From: Candidatus Saccharibacteria bacterium UBA1949
GTDB lineage: Bacteria; Patescibacteriota; Saccharimonadia; Saccharimonadales; Saccharimonadaceae
Direction: 5' to 3'
NCBI GenBank assembly: GCA_002336735.1
Contig: DDER01000041.1
Span: forward strand, 1-17,240
DNA length: 17,240 nt
Shown piece after piece: positions 8,069 to 13,775 of the stretch; within the stretch, counting starts at the first letter, position 1; each line of letters starts with the position of its first letter. Under the pieces are notes generated by a model, which worked only from the letters and a program-made list of their open reading frames with translations, did no database searches and was not told where the DNA came from. The position numbers and the translations under genes were made by a program.

Positions 8069-9047
8069 ATTCGCGGAGTGCCTTTTCGGTTGCTGTTACT
8101 AATTCTTTCATAGCGGTGTCGTAGTCTTCGTAGACTTTAAATCCGGCTGAATAGCTATGGCCACCGCCACCGAAATAGCCGGCGATAATGCCGGCAACTG
8201 GTGTGTTACAGCGTAGTTTGCCAGTCAATTTGCCGTCCGGATAGGTCTTGATGGCGCAGGCGACGCGTACGTCATCGACGAGGCGCATTTCATCGAGTAC
8301 GAGCACGCTGGGGTTGTACTTGTCGCTATAGGCTTGGATGTCTTCCCACGGAATGTGAACGGTCGCCAATCTGCCATCGAGCGAATATTCGATGCGTTTG
8401 ATGAGGTCGCCTTTGTAGTTCAGGATATCAGCGGGTTTTCGCATGTAGTCGCGGCGCCGCTCTTCGATCTCGGCAGGCTTGGCACCGAGTCGTACCAGCT
8501 CTGCGGCAGCCGCGAACGTATCGGCAGTGACACTTTGTGTTGTCAGACCGAGTGTATCAGCGAGGATAGAGATGAGCAAATGTTCTGCGGCATCTACAGT
8601 AATGTCCCACTGCGCGTGGCTTGCCAGCGCATAAATTACCTGCCCCGCCGAGGCTGCATCAGGATCTATGAGAGTGGTGTGTTCGAATTGAAATTCATCC
8701 TCGGCCTCGCCGTGGTGATCGATGACGAGCACGGGGCGCGTCTCGCAGGCATGACGAATACCGGGGGTGGCAAAGGTTTTGACGAGGAGTGTTTCTGCGG
8801 TGGTATCGACAAAAATTATTAGGTCGGCGTCAGTCGGCCAGTCGCGCACGACCCGGTCCCAGCCGCGGATATAGCGCATGTATTTTGGGATTTCGATGGC
8901 GCAGTACATCGTGACACGTTTGCCCTGCTCGGATAGGATTTCTTCGAGTGCTAGCGAACTACCGAGCGAATCGCCGTCGGGATTCTCGGCCTGCACCACG
9001 ACGACATGACTCGCCGCGTCGATGAGTTGTTTAGCAGTATTAAACAT
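8049..9047 (-). CDS. DHH-family phosphoesterase (NrnA-like nanoRNase/pAp phosphatase)
   Basis: A 332-residue protein with DHH and DHHA1 domains, the architecture of enzymes that degrade 2-5-nt RNAs, pAp or cyclic dinucleotide products. Seen: motif I NPDGDSLGS (22-30), Asp81 in FVDTT, DHH (110-112), and the C-terminal DHHA1 motif GGGGH (293-297). Odd: the His that normally opens motif I (HxxPDxD), a metal ligand in the family, is Ala20 here and is followed by Glu21. The rest of the core is intact, so activity is likely but metal binding may differ. The start is ATG 9047, seven bases after TACAAT, so leaderless translation is likely. It is upstream of, and overlaps, cysS. Confidence 0.88.
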   Translation of the reverse strand: MFNTAKQLIDAASHVVVVQAENPDGDSLGSSLALEEILSEQGKRVTMYCAIEIPKYMRYIRGWDRVVRDWPTDADLIIFVDTTAETLLVKTFATPGIRHACETRPVLVIDHHGEAEDEFQFEHTTLIDPDAASAGQVIYALASHAQWDITVDAAEHLLISILADTLGLTTQSVTADTFAAAAELVRLGAKPAEIEERRRDYMRKPADILNYKGDLIKRIEYSLDGRLATVHIPWEDIQAYSDKYNPSVLVLDEMRLVDDVRVACAIKTYPDGKLTGKLRCNTPVAGIIAGYFGGGGHSYSAGFKVYEDYDTAMKELVTATEKALREYDSQTL

Positions 9048-9054
9048 TACATCT

Positions 9055-9060
9055 ATTGTA
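9055..9060 (-). promoter_or_regulatory. Extended -10 of the DHH-cysS pair
   Basis: TGC-TACAAT on the minus strand, then seven bases (AGATGTA) and the ATG at 9047. It predicts a leaderless transcript for the DHH gene and probably cysS. It lies between the HD gene stop (9081) and the DHH start. Confidence 0.65.
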
Positions 9061-9080
9061 GCAGAAAACTACCACTACCC

Positions 9081-9674
9081 CTATTGATCACCGAGCGAAT
9101 TGTGAAATGTCTGCCGCCAACGCACTGTTAATTGGTCAAAGATTTCTCCTATCGGTTCTAACATACGGTCTGAGTACTCATCTAATTTGCTATTAAACTG
9201 AGCATCACTTACTCCGTATTCGTAATAACAGCGCCAATCGTCCAACTGGCCCTGTATAAGACCTTGGATTTTGTCGCATGCCCACACAAATTGCGACTCT
9301 TTGTCCAGCTGTGCTTCATATGCCTCAAGCGTTTCCATAAGGTCTGGTCGGTTAGCATAATCACGTCGGAGATGCTCAAGTGCTTGTTTTTCGTCGAGTA
9401 ATTTTTGGGCTCGTGCTTCTGCGGTGGCAAACGTATTGACGTCGCCCGCATGCAGTTCGACAAAGTCATGTACCAGTGCGTATTTCAAAATTTTTTCAAG
9501 CGACAGCAAAGAACCGGTCAGGTGATGGATGTGCCACGCGATCATGGCGACACTGAAACTATGAGCTGTATCGTCTTCATTTTCTTCAGTCCTCGGCAAA
9601 TAGTGGTTGCGTTTGAGCACTGTGAATTGATTGATGTCACGCTGTAGTTGTTCCAGTGCTTTGTGGTTGTCCAT
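9081..9674 (-). CDS. HD-domain phosphohydrolase (YfbR/HD_3-like)
   Basis: A 197-residue HD-superfamily metal hydrolase. Metal residues match the YfbR pattern: His38 in DTAHSFSVA, His69-Asp70 in VHDFVELHAGD and Asp134 in ACDKIQG. Relatives are 5'-deoxynucleotidases that remove phosphate from dNMPs, so a role in nucleotide pools is plausible, but the substrate is not shown. The frame is open to 9743, yet the earlier start would cross a terminator (9700-9720) and the gene's own -10 box; ATG 9674 is chosen. The -10 box ends nine bases before it and no Shine-Dalgarno site is seen, so the leader has at most a few bases. Confidence 0.85.
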   Translation of the reverse strand: MDNHKALEQLQRDINQFTVLKRNHYLPRTEENEDDTAHSFSVAMIAWHIHHLTGSLLSLEKILKYALVHDFVELHAGDVNTFATAEARAQKLLDEKQALEHLRRDYANRPDLMETLEAYEAQLDKESQFVWACDKIQGLIQGQLDDWRCYYEYGVSDAQFNSKLDEYSDRMLEPIGEIFDQLTVRWRQTFHNSLGDQ

Positions 9675-9683
9675 GCTACTAAG

Positions 9684-9689
9684 AGTGTA
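9684..9689 (-). promoter_or_regulatory. Extended -10 of the HD-domain gene
   Basis: TGC-TACACT on the minus strand, nine bases before the ATG at 9674. No good -35. The box lies directly downstream of the terminator that closes the secreted-protein cassette, so the HD gene needs its own promoter. Confidence 0.5.
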
Positions 9690-9699
9690 GCAGAGTATT

Positions 9700-9720
9700 A
9701 AAAAACCTCCTAGCAGGAGG
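9700..9720 (-). terminator. Intrinsic terminator of the GC-rich cassette
   Basis: On the minus strand CCTCCT-GCT-AGGAGG forms a 6-bp stem followed by six T. It lies about 87 bp beyond the stop of the secreted-protein gene, after the long hairpin at 9757-9802. Confidence 0.85.
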
Positions 9721-9756
9721 ACATTAAAGAATGGACAGAACATGCGAGGAATGGGG

Positions 9757-9802
9757 CTGGTCGCCCGCAGTGCACGTACGTTGTGCAGCTGCGGGCGACC
9801 AG
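9757..9802. other. Long perfect hairpin just after the secreted-protein stop codon
   Basis: CTGGTCGCCCGCAG (9757-9770) and CTGCGGGCGACCAG (9789-9802) are exact reverse complements, a 14-bp GC-rich stem. Inside it TGCAC/GTGCA adds five more pairs, with one bulged G (9788) and a 7-nt loop. It starts four bases after the secreted-protein gene stop on the minus strand. No oligo-T follows, so it looks like a 3' stabilising structure or protein target rather than a terminator. Confidence 0.85.
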
Positions 9803-9806
9803 AGGG

Positions 9807-10367
9807 TCAACGGCGTGGGATCACCAGGACGGTGATGTTGGTCGACGAAGTCGTGGCCAGCACGCCAGCCGTGTACACCCGCGTCACGAATGACTGGGTG
9901 ACTTGTGTCTTTCGCTTGTTGACCTTTGGTTTGCCGACCGGCGCGGTGACCCACAGGTCGCCATCGACTTTCGCCGAACCCTTCACGGACGTGGCGCTGA
10001 TGGTGATCACGCCGCGCCACGCGCTGGCCCGCACCGTCAGTGTCGCTCCGAGGATCGAGAACGACTTCACGGCGGGTCGGCCCAGCAAGACTCTGCGCCG
10101 ACTGTAGTCGAGGCTGTAGATGGTAGCAGCGCTGCCGAGACGGCGTGCTGCCGACTCGTCACTGATGCGCTGCTCAACGTTTGGATCGACTTCGGTGTCG
10201 ACGAACGGCGTCGGCGTCGGGATCGGATCGACGAACTCGATCTTGACCGGCATCGTCCTGTCGGGCTTGGGTAGCCCGAGCGCATTTGCGGCATTGGCGC
10301 CCGCAATTACAACTGACAGCCAGATGACGATGGCCACGATGAATCCGCGCTTAACGAATTTGAACAT
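9807..10367 (-). CDS. Secreted protein of unknown function in a GC-rich cassette
   Basis: Not recognised. The 186-residue product begins with a signal peptide: FKFVKR, a hydrophobic core (about 8-22), then GANA/AN, an AxA-type cleavage site near residue 26. A Pro/Thr-rich linker follows (DPIPTPTP, about 48-55); the rest is beta-prone and rich in Val, Thr, Ser and Arg without Cys, ending VLVIPRR. It is probably exported across the cytoplasmic membrane. The start has a good Shine-Dalgarno site (AGAAGGA, six bases upstream). Base composition differs: hand count of 9901-10140 gives about 64% G+C against roughly 45-53% in sampled neighbouring lines, which suggests transfer. It has its own promoter, a structured leader, a 3' hairpin and a terminator. 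Confidence 0.7.
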   Translation of the reverse strand: MFKFVKRGFIVAIVIWLSVVIAGANAANALGLPKPDRTMPVKIEFVDPIPTPTPFVDTEVDPNVEQRISDESAARRLGSAATIYSLDYSRRRVLLGRPAVKSFSILGATLTVRASAWRGVITISATSVKGSAKVDGDLWVTAPVGKPKVNKRKTQVTQSFVTRVYTAGVLATTSSTNITVLVIPRR

Positions 10368-10387
10368 TTGTTCCTTCTCTCGTCAGT

Positions 10388-10449
10388 GGACCAGGTCGGT
10401 GTTCTGGTCCGACCGATCAACGCACATTACAACATGCACTAATCGGTCG
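10388..10449 (-). promoter_or_regulatory. Structured 5' leader of the secreted-protein gene
   Basis: Two inverted repeats sit in the roughly 140-nt leader: GGACCAG (10388-10394)/CTGGTCC (10404-10410), and CGACCGAT (10410-10417)/ATCGGTCG (10442-10449). A third pairing, GGTCGG (10394-10399) with CCGACC (10409-10414), cannot coexist with either. Mutually exclusive stems 20-80 nt before the Shine-Dalgarno site suggest a switch or protein-binding leader. No known riboswitch class is recognised. Confidence 0.45.
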
Positions 10450-10515
10450 TACCAGATACTACTCGTATGTTCTGTCAAAAAACACGCTGCATCATAGAGG
10501 CGCAGCTATAATTAC

Positions 10516-10544
10516 ATTATACACCAAAAAACACAAAAAGTCAA
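10516..10544 (-). promoter_or_regulatory. Strong sigma-70 type promoter of the secreted-protein gene
   Basis: On the minus strand TTGACT (10544-10539), exactly 17 bp, then TATAAT (10521-10516). This is the closest match to the sigma-70 consensus in the window. Transcription would start near 10509, giving a leader of about 140 nt, unlike the leaderless genes nearby. It lies just past the recR stop. Confidence 0.8.
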
Positions 10545-10553
10545 TAGCACGTG

Positions 10554-11168
10554 CTATAATTTGCGGCGGCCTTCGAGGGCATGGCCGAGAGTGATTTGGT
10601 CGGTGTATTCGAGGTCGACGCCGACAGGAATACCGCGCGCTAGGCGGCTCATGGTGACATCGATATGAGCTTCACGAATTTGGCGCTGGAGAAACAGCGC
10701 GGTCGATTCACCTTCGACGCTAGCGTTCGTAGCAATGATAAGCTCAGTCACTGTGTCGTCCTGAAGGCGCCTGAGAAGCTCAGGTATATGGAGCTGCTCT
10801 GGCTCAATGCCGTCGATGGGCGAGATTGCTCCGCCGAGAACATGGTACGTGCCCTTGTATTGGCCCGTCCGCTCGATAGCGATGATATCGAGCGGCTCCT
10901 CGACGACGGCGACGAGCTGTTTGTCACGATCCAGACTATCGTAGAGTGGCGAGACGTCTTGATCGGGGTCGATGAGCGCGAAAGTGATCGGACAGGTCTT
11001 GACGCCGTCGTGGAGTAGCGCCAGGCTCTCGGCCAGCTGCCTAGCGACGCGAGGCTCGGCACGCAGCAAATAATACGCGTACCGCTCGGCAGTACGCGCT
11101 CCGACGCCAGGGAGAGCGCCGAGGTGATCGATGAGGCTGAGGAGGGCTTTGGGGAGGAGGCTAGACAT
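10554..11168 (-). CDS. recR: Recombination protein RecR, zinc finger degenerate
   Basis: A 204-residue RecR, which acts with RecO (and RecF) to load RecA at single-strand gaps. Seen: helix-hairpin-helix LGALPGVGARTAERYAYYLL (16-35), Toprim region from about 85 (VVEEPLDIIAIERTG, then YHVLGGAISPIDG), and the C-terminal signature SRLARGIPVGVDLEYTD with ALEGRR. Odd: the usual four-cysteine zinc finger between them is reduced to one Cys (Cys59 in KTCPITFALIDPDQDV), although the segment keeps near-normal length. The start is ATG 11168 with AGAGGGC just upstream; the longer frame to 11222 would run into the inverted repeat. ybaB, its usual partner, is separated from it by the heptamer-repeat unit. 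Confidence 0.95.
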   Translation of the reverse strand: MSSLLPKALLSLIDHLGALPGVGARTAERYAYYLLRAEPRVARQLAESLALLHDGVKTCPITFALIDPDQDVSPLYDSLDRDKQLVAVVEEPLDIIAIERTGQYKGTYHVLGGAISPIDGIEPEQLHIPELLRRLQDDTVTELIIATNASVEGESTALFLQRQIREAHIDVTMSRLARGIPVGVDLEYTDQITLGHALEGRRKL

Positions 11169-11181
11169 AGCGCCCTCTGAA

Positions 11182-11238
11182 AAGTAACAAGTAACAGGTA
11201 ACAGGTAAAAAGAAAGTAACAAGTAACAGGTAAAAAGG
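11182..11238 (+). repeat. Left inverted repeat, heptamer-built
   Basis: Read on the plus strand the arm is a run of heptamers: AAGTAAC, AAGTAAC, AGGTAAC, AGGTAAA, then the 11-mer AAGAAAGTAAC, AAGTAAC, AGGTAAA and AAGG. It aligns without gaps to the reverse complement of 11594-11650. This arm is nearly uniform, while the other varies at one fixed position. It ends five bases before the stop codon of the four-helix-bundle gene. Confidence 0.85.
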
Positions 11239-11243
11239 AGGCG

Positions 11244-11609
11244 TCATTTGGCCGAGCCTTTACTAGCCAGTGAAGTCGCTATGCTTTGAAGTATGTAGAT
11301 AATTTCTTGACTCTCTTTTAGTATTGGCTGGACATTGTCAGATGGTATTAGTTCGCTGATTAAACGTAGCCAATAGCGTGTTTCACTTGCTTCTTTTTTG
11401 GCAATAAATACTTTATTTCTGAAGTCCTGACGAGAACTTGCGTTTTGTGCTTCGGAGTAGTTTGCCCCTACGCTGGTAGCGGAGCGAATAACTTGGTCTA
11501 TGACCGAAAATGGTAGATGAGCCTTTTCTGAATTGACAAAGCGAATCACTGCTATCCCAAATTGCAGTAACCGCTCTTCCAGATCGTTGCTTGCCTTGCT
11601 ACTTGTCAC
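11244..11609 (-). CDS. Four-helix-bundle protein (23S rRNA intervening-sequence/S23 family)
   Basis: A 121-residue all-helical protein matching the family of proteins encoded in 23S rRNA intervening sequences, related in fold to Avd of diversity-generating retroelements. Seen: DLEERLLQFGIAVIRFV (9-25), SVIDQVIRSATSVGANYSEAQNASSRQDFRNKV (about 35-67) and ETRYWLRLISEL, which are the usual conserved stretches. Function is unknown in general; members form pentameric basic bundles that may bind nucleic acid. The only upstream-limited start is GTG 11609, because a stop lies two codons before it, and it is inside the right inverted repeat, so the repeat supplies the first residues. No Shine-Dalgarno site or promoter is seen; read-through from ybaB is likely. 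Confidence 0.88.
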   Translation of the reverse strand: MTSSKASNDLEERLLQFGIAVIRFVNSEKAHLPFSVIDQVIRSATSVGANYSEAQNASSRQDFRNKVFIAKKEASETRYWLRLISELIPSDNVQPILKESQEIIYILQSIATSLASKGSAK

Positions 11610-11650
11610 TTGTTACTTTCTTGTTACCTGATACCTGGTACTTGCTACTT
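11594..11650 (-). repeat. Right inverted repeat, heptamer-built
   Basis: On the minus strand the heptamers read AAGTAGC, AAGTACC, AGGTATC, AGGTAAC, then AAGAAAGTAAC, AAGTGAC, AAGTAGC and AAGG. The sixth base of the first four units runs G, C, T, A while the RGTA core stays fixed. It matches the left arm at 49 of 57 positions. It contains the GTG start of the four-helix-bundle gene. Confidence 0.85.
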
Positions 11651-11658
11651 AAATGAGG

Positions 11659-11949
11659 CTATAAGCCTAATTTACCCAATCCGCCCATCAGCGGCTTCAT
11701 TTTTTCGGCGGCGATTTCTTGGGCTTTTGTCATGCCGTCACGGATAGCGATTTCGAGCCAGTGCTCGAGCTCGTGGATATCTTCGAGATCGACATATTCT
11801 GGGTCGATTTTGATGCTTTTTACTTTGAGTTCGCCAGTGATCTGTACGACGACAGCGCCATCGCCTGCTTCGACTTCTACAATTTCGTTTGCCAGCGCTT
11901 TTTGGGCTTTGCGCAGGTCATTGAGCATCTTCATCTGGTCTAATGCCAT
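11659..11949 (-). CDS. ybaB: YbaB/EbfC family nucleoid-associated protein
   Basis: A 96-residue DNA-binding protein of the YbaB/EbfC family, which forms a tweezer-like dimer on DNA. The N-terminal helix (LDQMKMLNDLRKAQKALANE) is followed by the beta core with GDGAVVVQITGELKVKSIKIDPE and a C-terminal helix ending MKPLMGGLGKLGL. In many bacteria it lies between dnaX and recR; here both are near, but dnaB and a glycosyltransferase separate it from dnaX, and the heptamer unit from recR. The start is ATG 11949 with GGAGGA at 11958-11963. A -10 box precedes it. Confidence 0.94.
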   Translation of the reverse strand: MALDQMKMLNDLRKAQKALANEIVEVEAGDGAVVVQITGELKVKSIKIDPEYVDLEDIHELEHWLEIAIRDGMTKAQEIAAEKMKPLMGGLGKLGL

Positions 11950-11957
11950 AGCTGTAT

Positions 11958-11986
11958 TCCTCCGTATATTACTACGGTCTATTATA
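11958..11986 (-). promoter_or_regulatory. Promoter and ribosome-binding site of ybaB
   Basis: TATAAT (11986-11981, minus strand) lies just past the glycosyltransferase stop. GGAGGA (11963-11958) is eight bases before the ATG. Between them CCGTA/TACGG (11962-11977) can form a small 5-bp hairpin overlapping the Shine-Dalgarno site. No clear -35 box. Confidence 0.6.
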
Positions 11987-11991
11987 TCGCA

Positions 11992-13458
11992 CTACTTACC
12001 GCTAAGATAGACGTAAAATCGATCAGATTGGGCAGCGCGATCTGTTGTCAGAATGATGCGTGGGTCGTATGGAATTGTGGACAAGAGTTGCTCGCGGGCT
12101 GCACGTGAGACTATGAGATTTTTTTCGGGTGTGGTGAGACTTGTCGTGACAGTATAGGTAGTATTGTATTTATCAACCAGCCGATAAAACGGCGCTTCGT
12201 CTTGACTCACAACCACGGCCACTGGCCCTTTATGTGCGTTGCGTGCAACTTCCTGTTCAAGGACGCGTAGATCCTCGGAAAAGTGTGCTAGTACTGGCGG
12301 GCTATAGAGATAGGTGTACATATAACGATACGCACTAGAAAATATAATCCCAAGAATAATAATTGCTACCGGCACAAGCCCGGCGATGCGCGCATAGGGA
12401 TTGCGCGGAAAGAGTCGGTACCACCAATTAACAAGTAATTGTGAAACGCCGCGTGCTAATAGCAAAACAAAAAGGAGAAACGACGCATCGGCCATGCGAG
12501 GATTGATAAGTATGATTGGCACCAGTAACGCCATCCATACCCAGGTAATATAACTACGCGCAGTATAGCGAACCACAACTAGTCGGTAAAGTCCAAGCAG
12601 CATGAGGAGCGTGATGCCGATTGGATAGATCGGTGTGATAATCTCGCTATTTGCTACCGCAAAGAAGTCAAACCAATGGTGCAGGACTGTCAGCGCGTTA
12701 GTAGAAAAGTCGGGTAGTTGCGTCGGCACCCCCAGAAGTGTGAGTAGGACTTTGTGGTCACGTATAGTAGCGTAGACAAGGGGTAGTAGAACGATACCGG
12801 CTATAACACCGCCTCCTATGAGTCGCTTGACCGAAAGTTGCTTGACCAAAAACCGTATCCGCGGATGAAATAGCAATGTTGTTAGTAGCGTGAGTATGAG
12901 GTAGATACCTAGCGGCGTATATAATGTCAGGGATCCGATCGTGAATAGCGCTGGTTGCGTCAGGCGGCTGGTCGGATATAGCCGCCAGGCAACAACCGTC
13001 GCGGCGAGGAGTAGCCAAATCGATAAAAACGAGAACATAATAGCCGGAGTTCCACTCTGGGACAGGTAGATAAATTGCGGCAAGGTAATCGCCATTGCGA
13101 CGGTCGGTATCGCCACGCTGCGCCGAAACCATAATCTCAGCAATAACAACAGCCCGATGGCTGTGCCAATGCCAATTAGGAGTGATGGCAATTTAATACT
13201 AAGGGTCGAAACGCCAAAAAGCTTAAAAGACGCTCGTTGCAATAGATGATAAGGTAAGTCGACTACCATATTTGGCTGAAAGTTTTTGACTGAAAGCGAC
13301 CCGCTCGTGATACTGGCCTGCATTTCGTTTTGGGTCAAAGCGCCCGGCACAAATCGCCAGCTCGCCAGTAGCACAAGCAGCACAGCTAGACCGACGAACA
13401 TATAGCCAATAAAATAACGATAGCGATAGATAGTGAGCTCGGTGATACGATGTTTCAT
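11992..13458 (-). CDS. GT-C type membrane glycosyltransferase (GT39/ArnT-like)
   Basis: A 488-residue polytopic protein with about eleven hydrophobic segments, first near 17-34, and a soluble C-terminal domain (from about 390) ending SDRFYVYLSGK. After the first helix comes FVPGALTQNEMQAS, with an acidic residue where GT-C enzymes carry their catalytic Asp/Glu, and then YHLLQRASFKLFGVSTLSIKLPSLLIG, typical of the PMT/GT39 group. Such enzymes move a sugar from a polyprenyl-phosphate donor to protein or lipid outside the membrane; donor and acceptor are unknown here. The start is ATG 13458, eleven bases after a TGC-TATAAT box, with no Shine-Dalgarno site. It lies between dnaB and ybaB. Confidence 0.8.
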   Translation of the reverse strand: MKHRITELTIYRYRYFIGYMFVGLAVLLVLLASWRFVPGALTQNEMQASITSGSLSVKNFQPNMVVDLPYHLLQRASFKLFGVSTLSIKLPSLLIGIGTAIGLLLLLRLWFRRSVAIPTVAMAITLPQFIYLSQSGTPAIMFSFLSIWLLLAATVVAWRLYPTSRLTQPALFTIGSLTLYTPLGIYLILTLLTTLLFHPRIRFLVKQLSVKRLIGGGVIAGIVLLPLVYATIRDHKVLLTLLGVPTQLPDFSTNALTVLHHWFDFFAVANSEIITPIYPIGITLLMLLGLYRLVVVRYTARSYITWVWMALLVPIILINPRMADASFLLFVLLLARGVSQLLVNWWYRLFPRNPYARIAGLVPVAIIILGIIFSSAYRYMYTYLYSPPVLAHFSEDLRVLEQEVARNAHKGPVAVVVSQDEAPFYRLVDKYNTTYTVTTSLTTPEKNLIVSRAAREQLLSTIPYDPRIILTTDRAAQSDRFYVYLSGK

Positions 13459-13469
13459 GAAGTATGTTT

Positions 13470-13475
13470 ATTATA
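13470..13475 (-). promoter_or_regulatory. Extended -10 of the glycosyltransferase gene
   Basis: TGC-TATAAT on the minus strand, eleven bases before the ATG at 13458, so the leader would be about 4-5 nt with no Shine-Dalgarno site. Confidence 0.6.
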
Positions 13476-13510
13476 GCATGGATGGTGGTTATGGATTTAT
13501 CAGGTCTCAG

Positions 13511-13775
13511 GTAACAGAAACTTATTAGGTGGCAGGTAGCATGTATCAGATATATCTATCCCGCGGCTCGGCTACCACTGCCACATGCCTTCTCAAATCA
13601 ACGTGAGCGCTGGATAATCTCGCAGTAAACTTCGGGAATTACCAGCAGCCCAGCGAATGCGGTGTATGATTCTGCGAAGAAATATGACACTGTCAGCTGG
13701 TGGTGCAGGCCTCAATGTCTGCTACCTGCTAAATTTCTGCTCCCTGCTACCTGCCACCTGATAAGTAGTTGTTAC
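13511..13775. mobile_element. Gene-less heptamer-bounded unit (candidate non-autonomous element)
   Basis: Arms 13511-13550 and 13736-13775 are 40-bp imperfect inverted repeats (33 of 40, no gaps; 26 of 30 in the inner part), again built from AGGTNNC heptamers like those at 11182-11650. The 185 bp inside hold no convincing gene on either strand, and no four-helix-bundle sequence was recognised by eye. The right arm takes in the dnaB stop codon (13772-13774). Further heptamers (AGGTCTC, AGGTAAC) continue to 13502. This accounts for most of the 313-bp gap between glycosyltransferase and dnaB. Confidence 0.55.

Larger units (their letters stand above)
11182..11650. mobile_element. Heptamer-bounded four-helix-bundle gene unit (candidate mobile element)
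   Basis: This 469-bp unit has 57-bp imperfect inverted repeats at both ends (49 of 57 matches, no gaps) and one gene inside. It fills the ybaB-recR junction almost exactly: 8 bp from the ybaB stop and 13 bp from the recR start, leaving the recR ribosome-binding site. No transposase and no clear target duplication are seen, so any movement would rely on functions elsewhere. A shorter relative without the gene lies at 13511-13775. Calling it mobile is inference; the repeats themselves are seen directly. Confidence 0.6.

Noticed and set aside
9675..9743. N-terminal extension of the HD-domain protein to 9743
   Set aside because: It would be transcribed through the upstream terminator and overlaps the gene's own -10 box; the added residues do not fit the family.
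9742..10274. Plus-strand and other-frame reading frames over the GC-rich cassette
   Set aside because: High G+C lengthens random frames; only the minus-strand 186-residue frame has a promoter, Shine-Dalgarno site, signal peptide and terminator.
10450..10478. A second promoter with TTGACA at 10473-10478
   Set aside because: At 17-18 bp spacing there is no usable -10 box; the TTGACT/TATAAT pair upstream is far better.
11169..11222. N-terminal extension of RecR to 11222
   Set aside because: It is encoded by the heptamer inverted repeat; ATG 11168 gives the usual RecR N-terminus with a Shine-Dalgarno site.
11182..11650. CRISPR array or simple VNTR in the heptamer runs
   Set aside because: There are no unique spacers, units are 7 bp, and the two runs are mirror images flanking a gene.
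11182..13775. Diversity-generating retroelement, suggested by the Avd-like protein
   Set aside because: No reverse transcriptase and no template/variable repeat pair are in the window.
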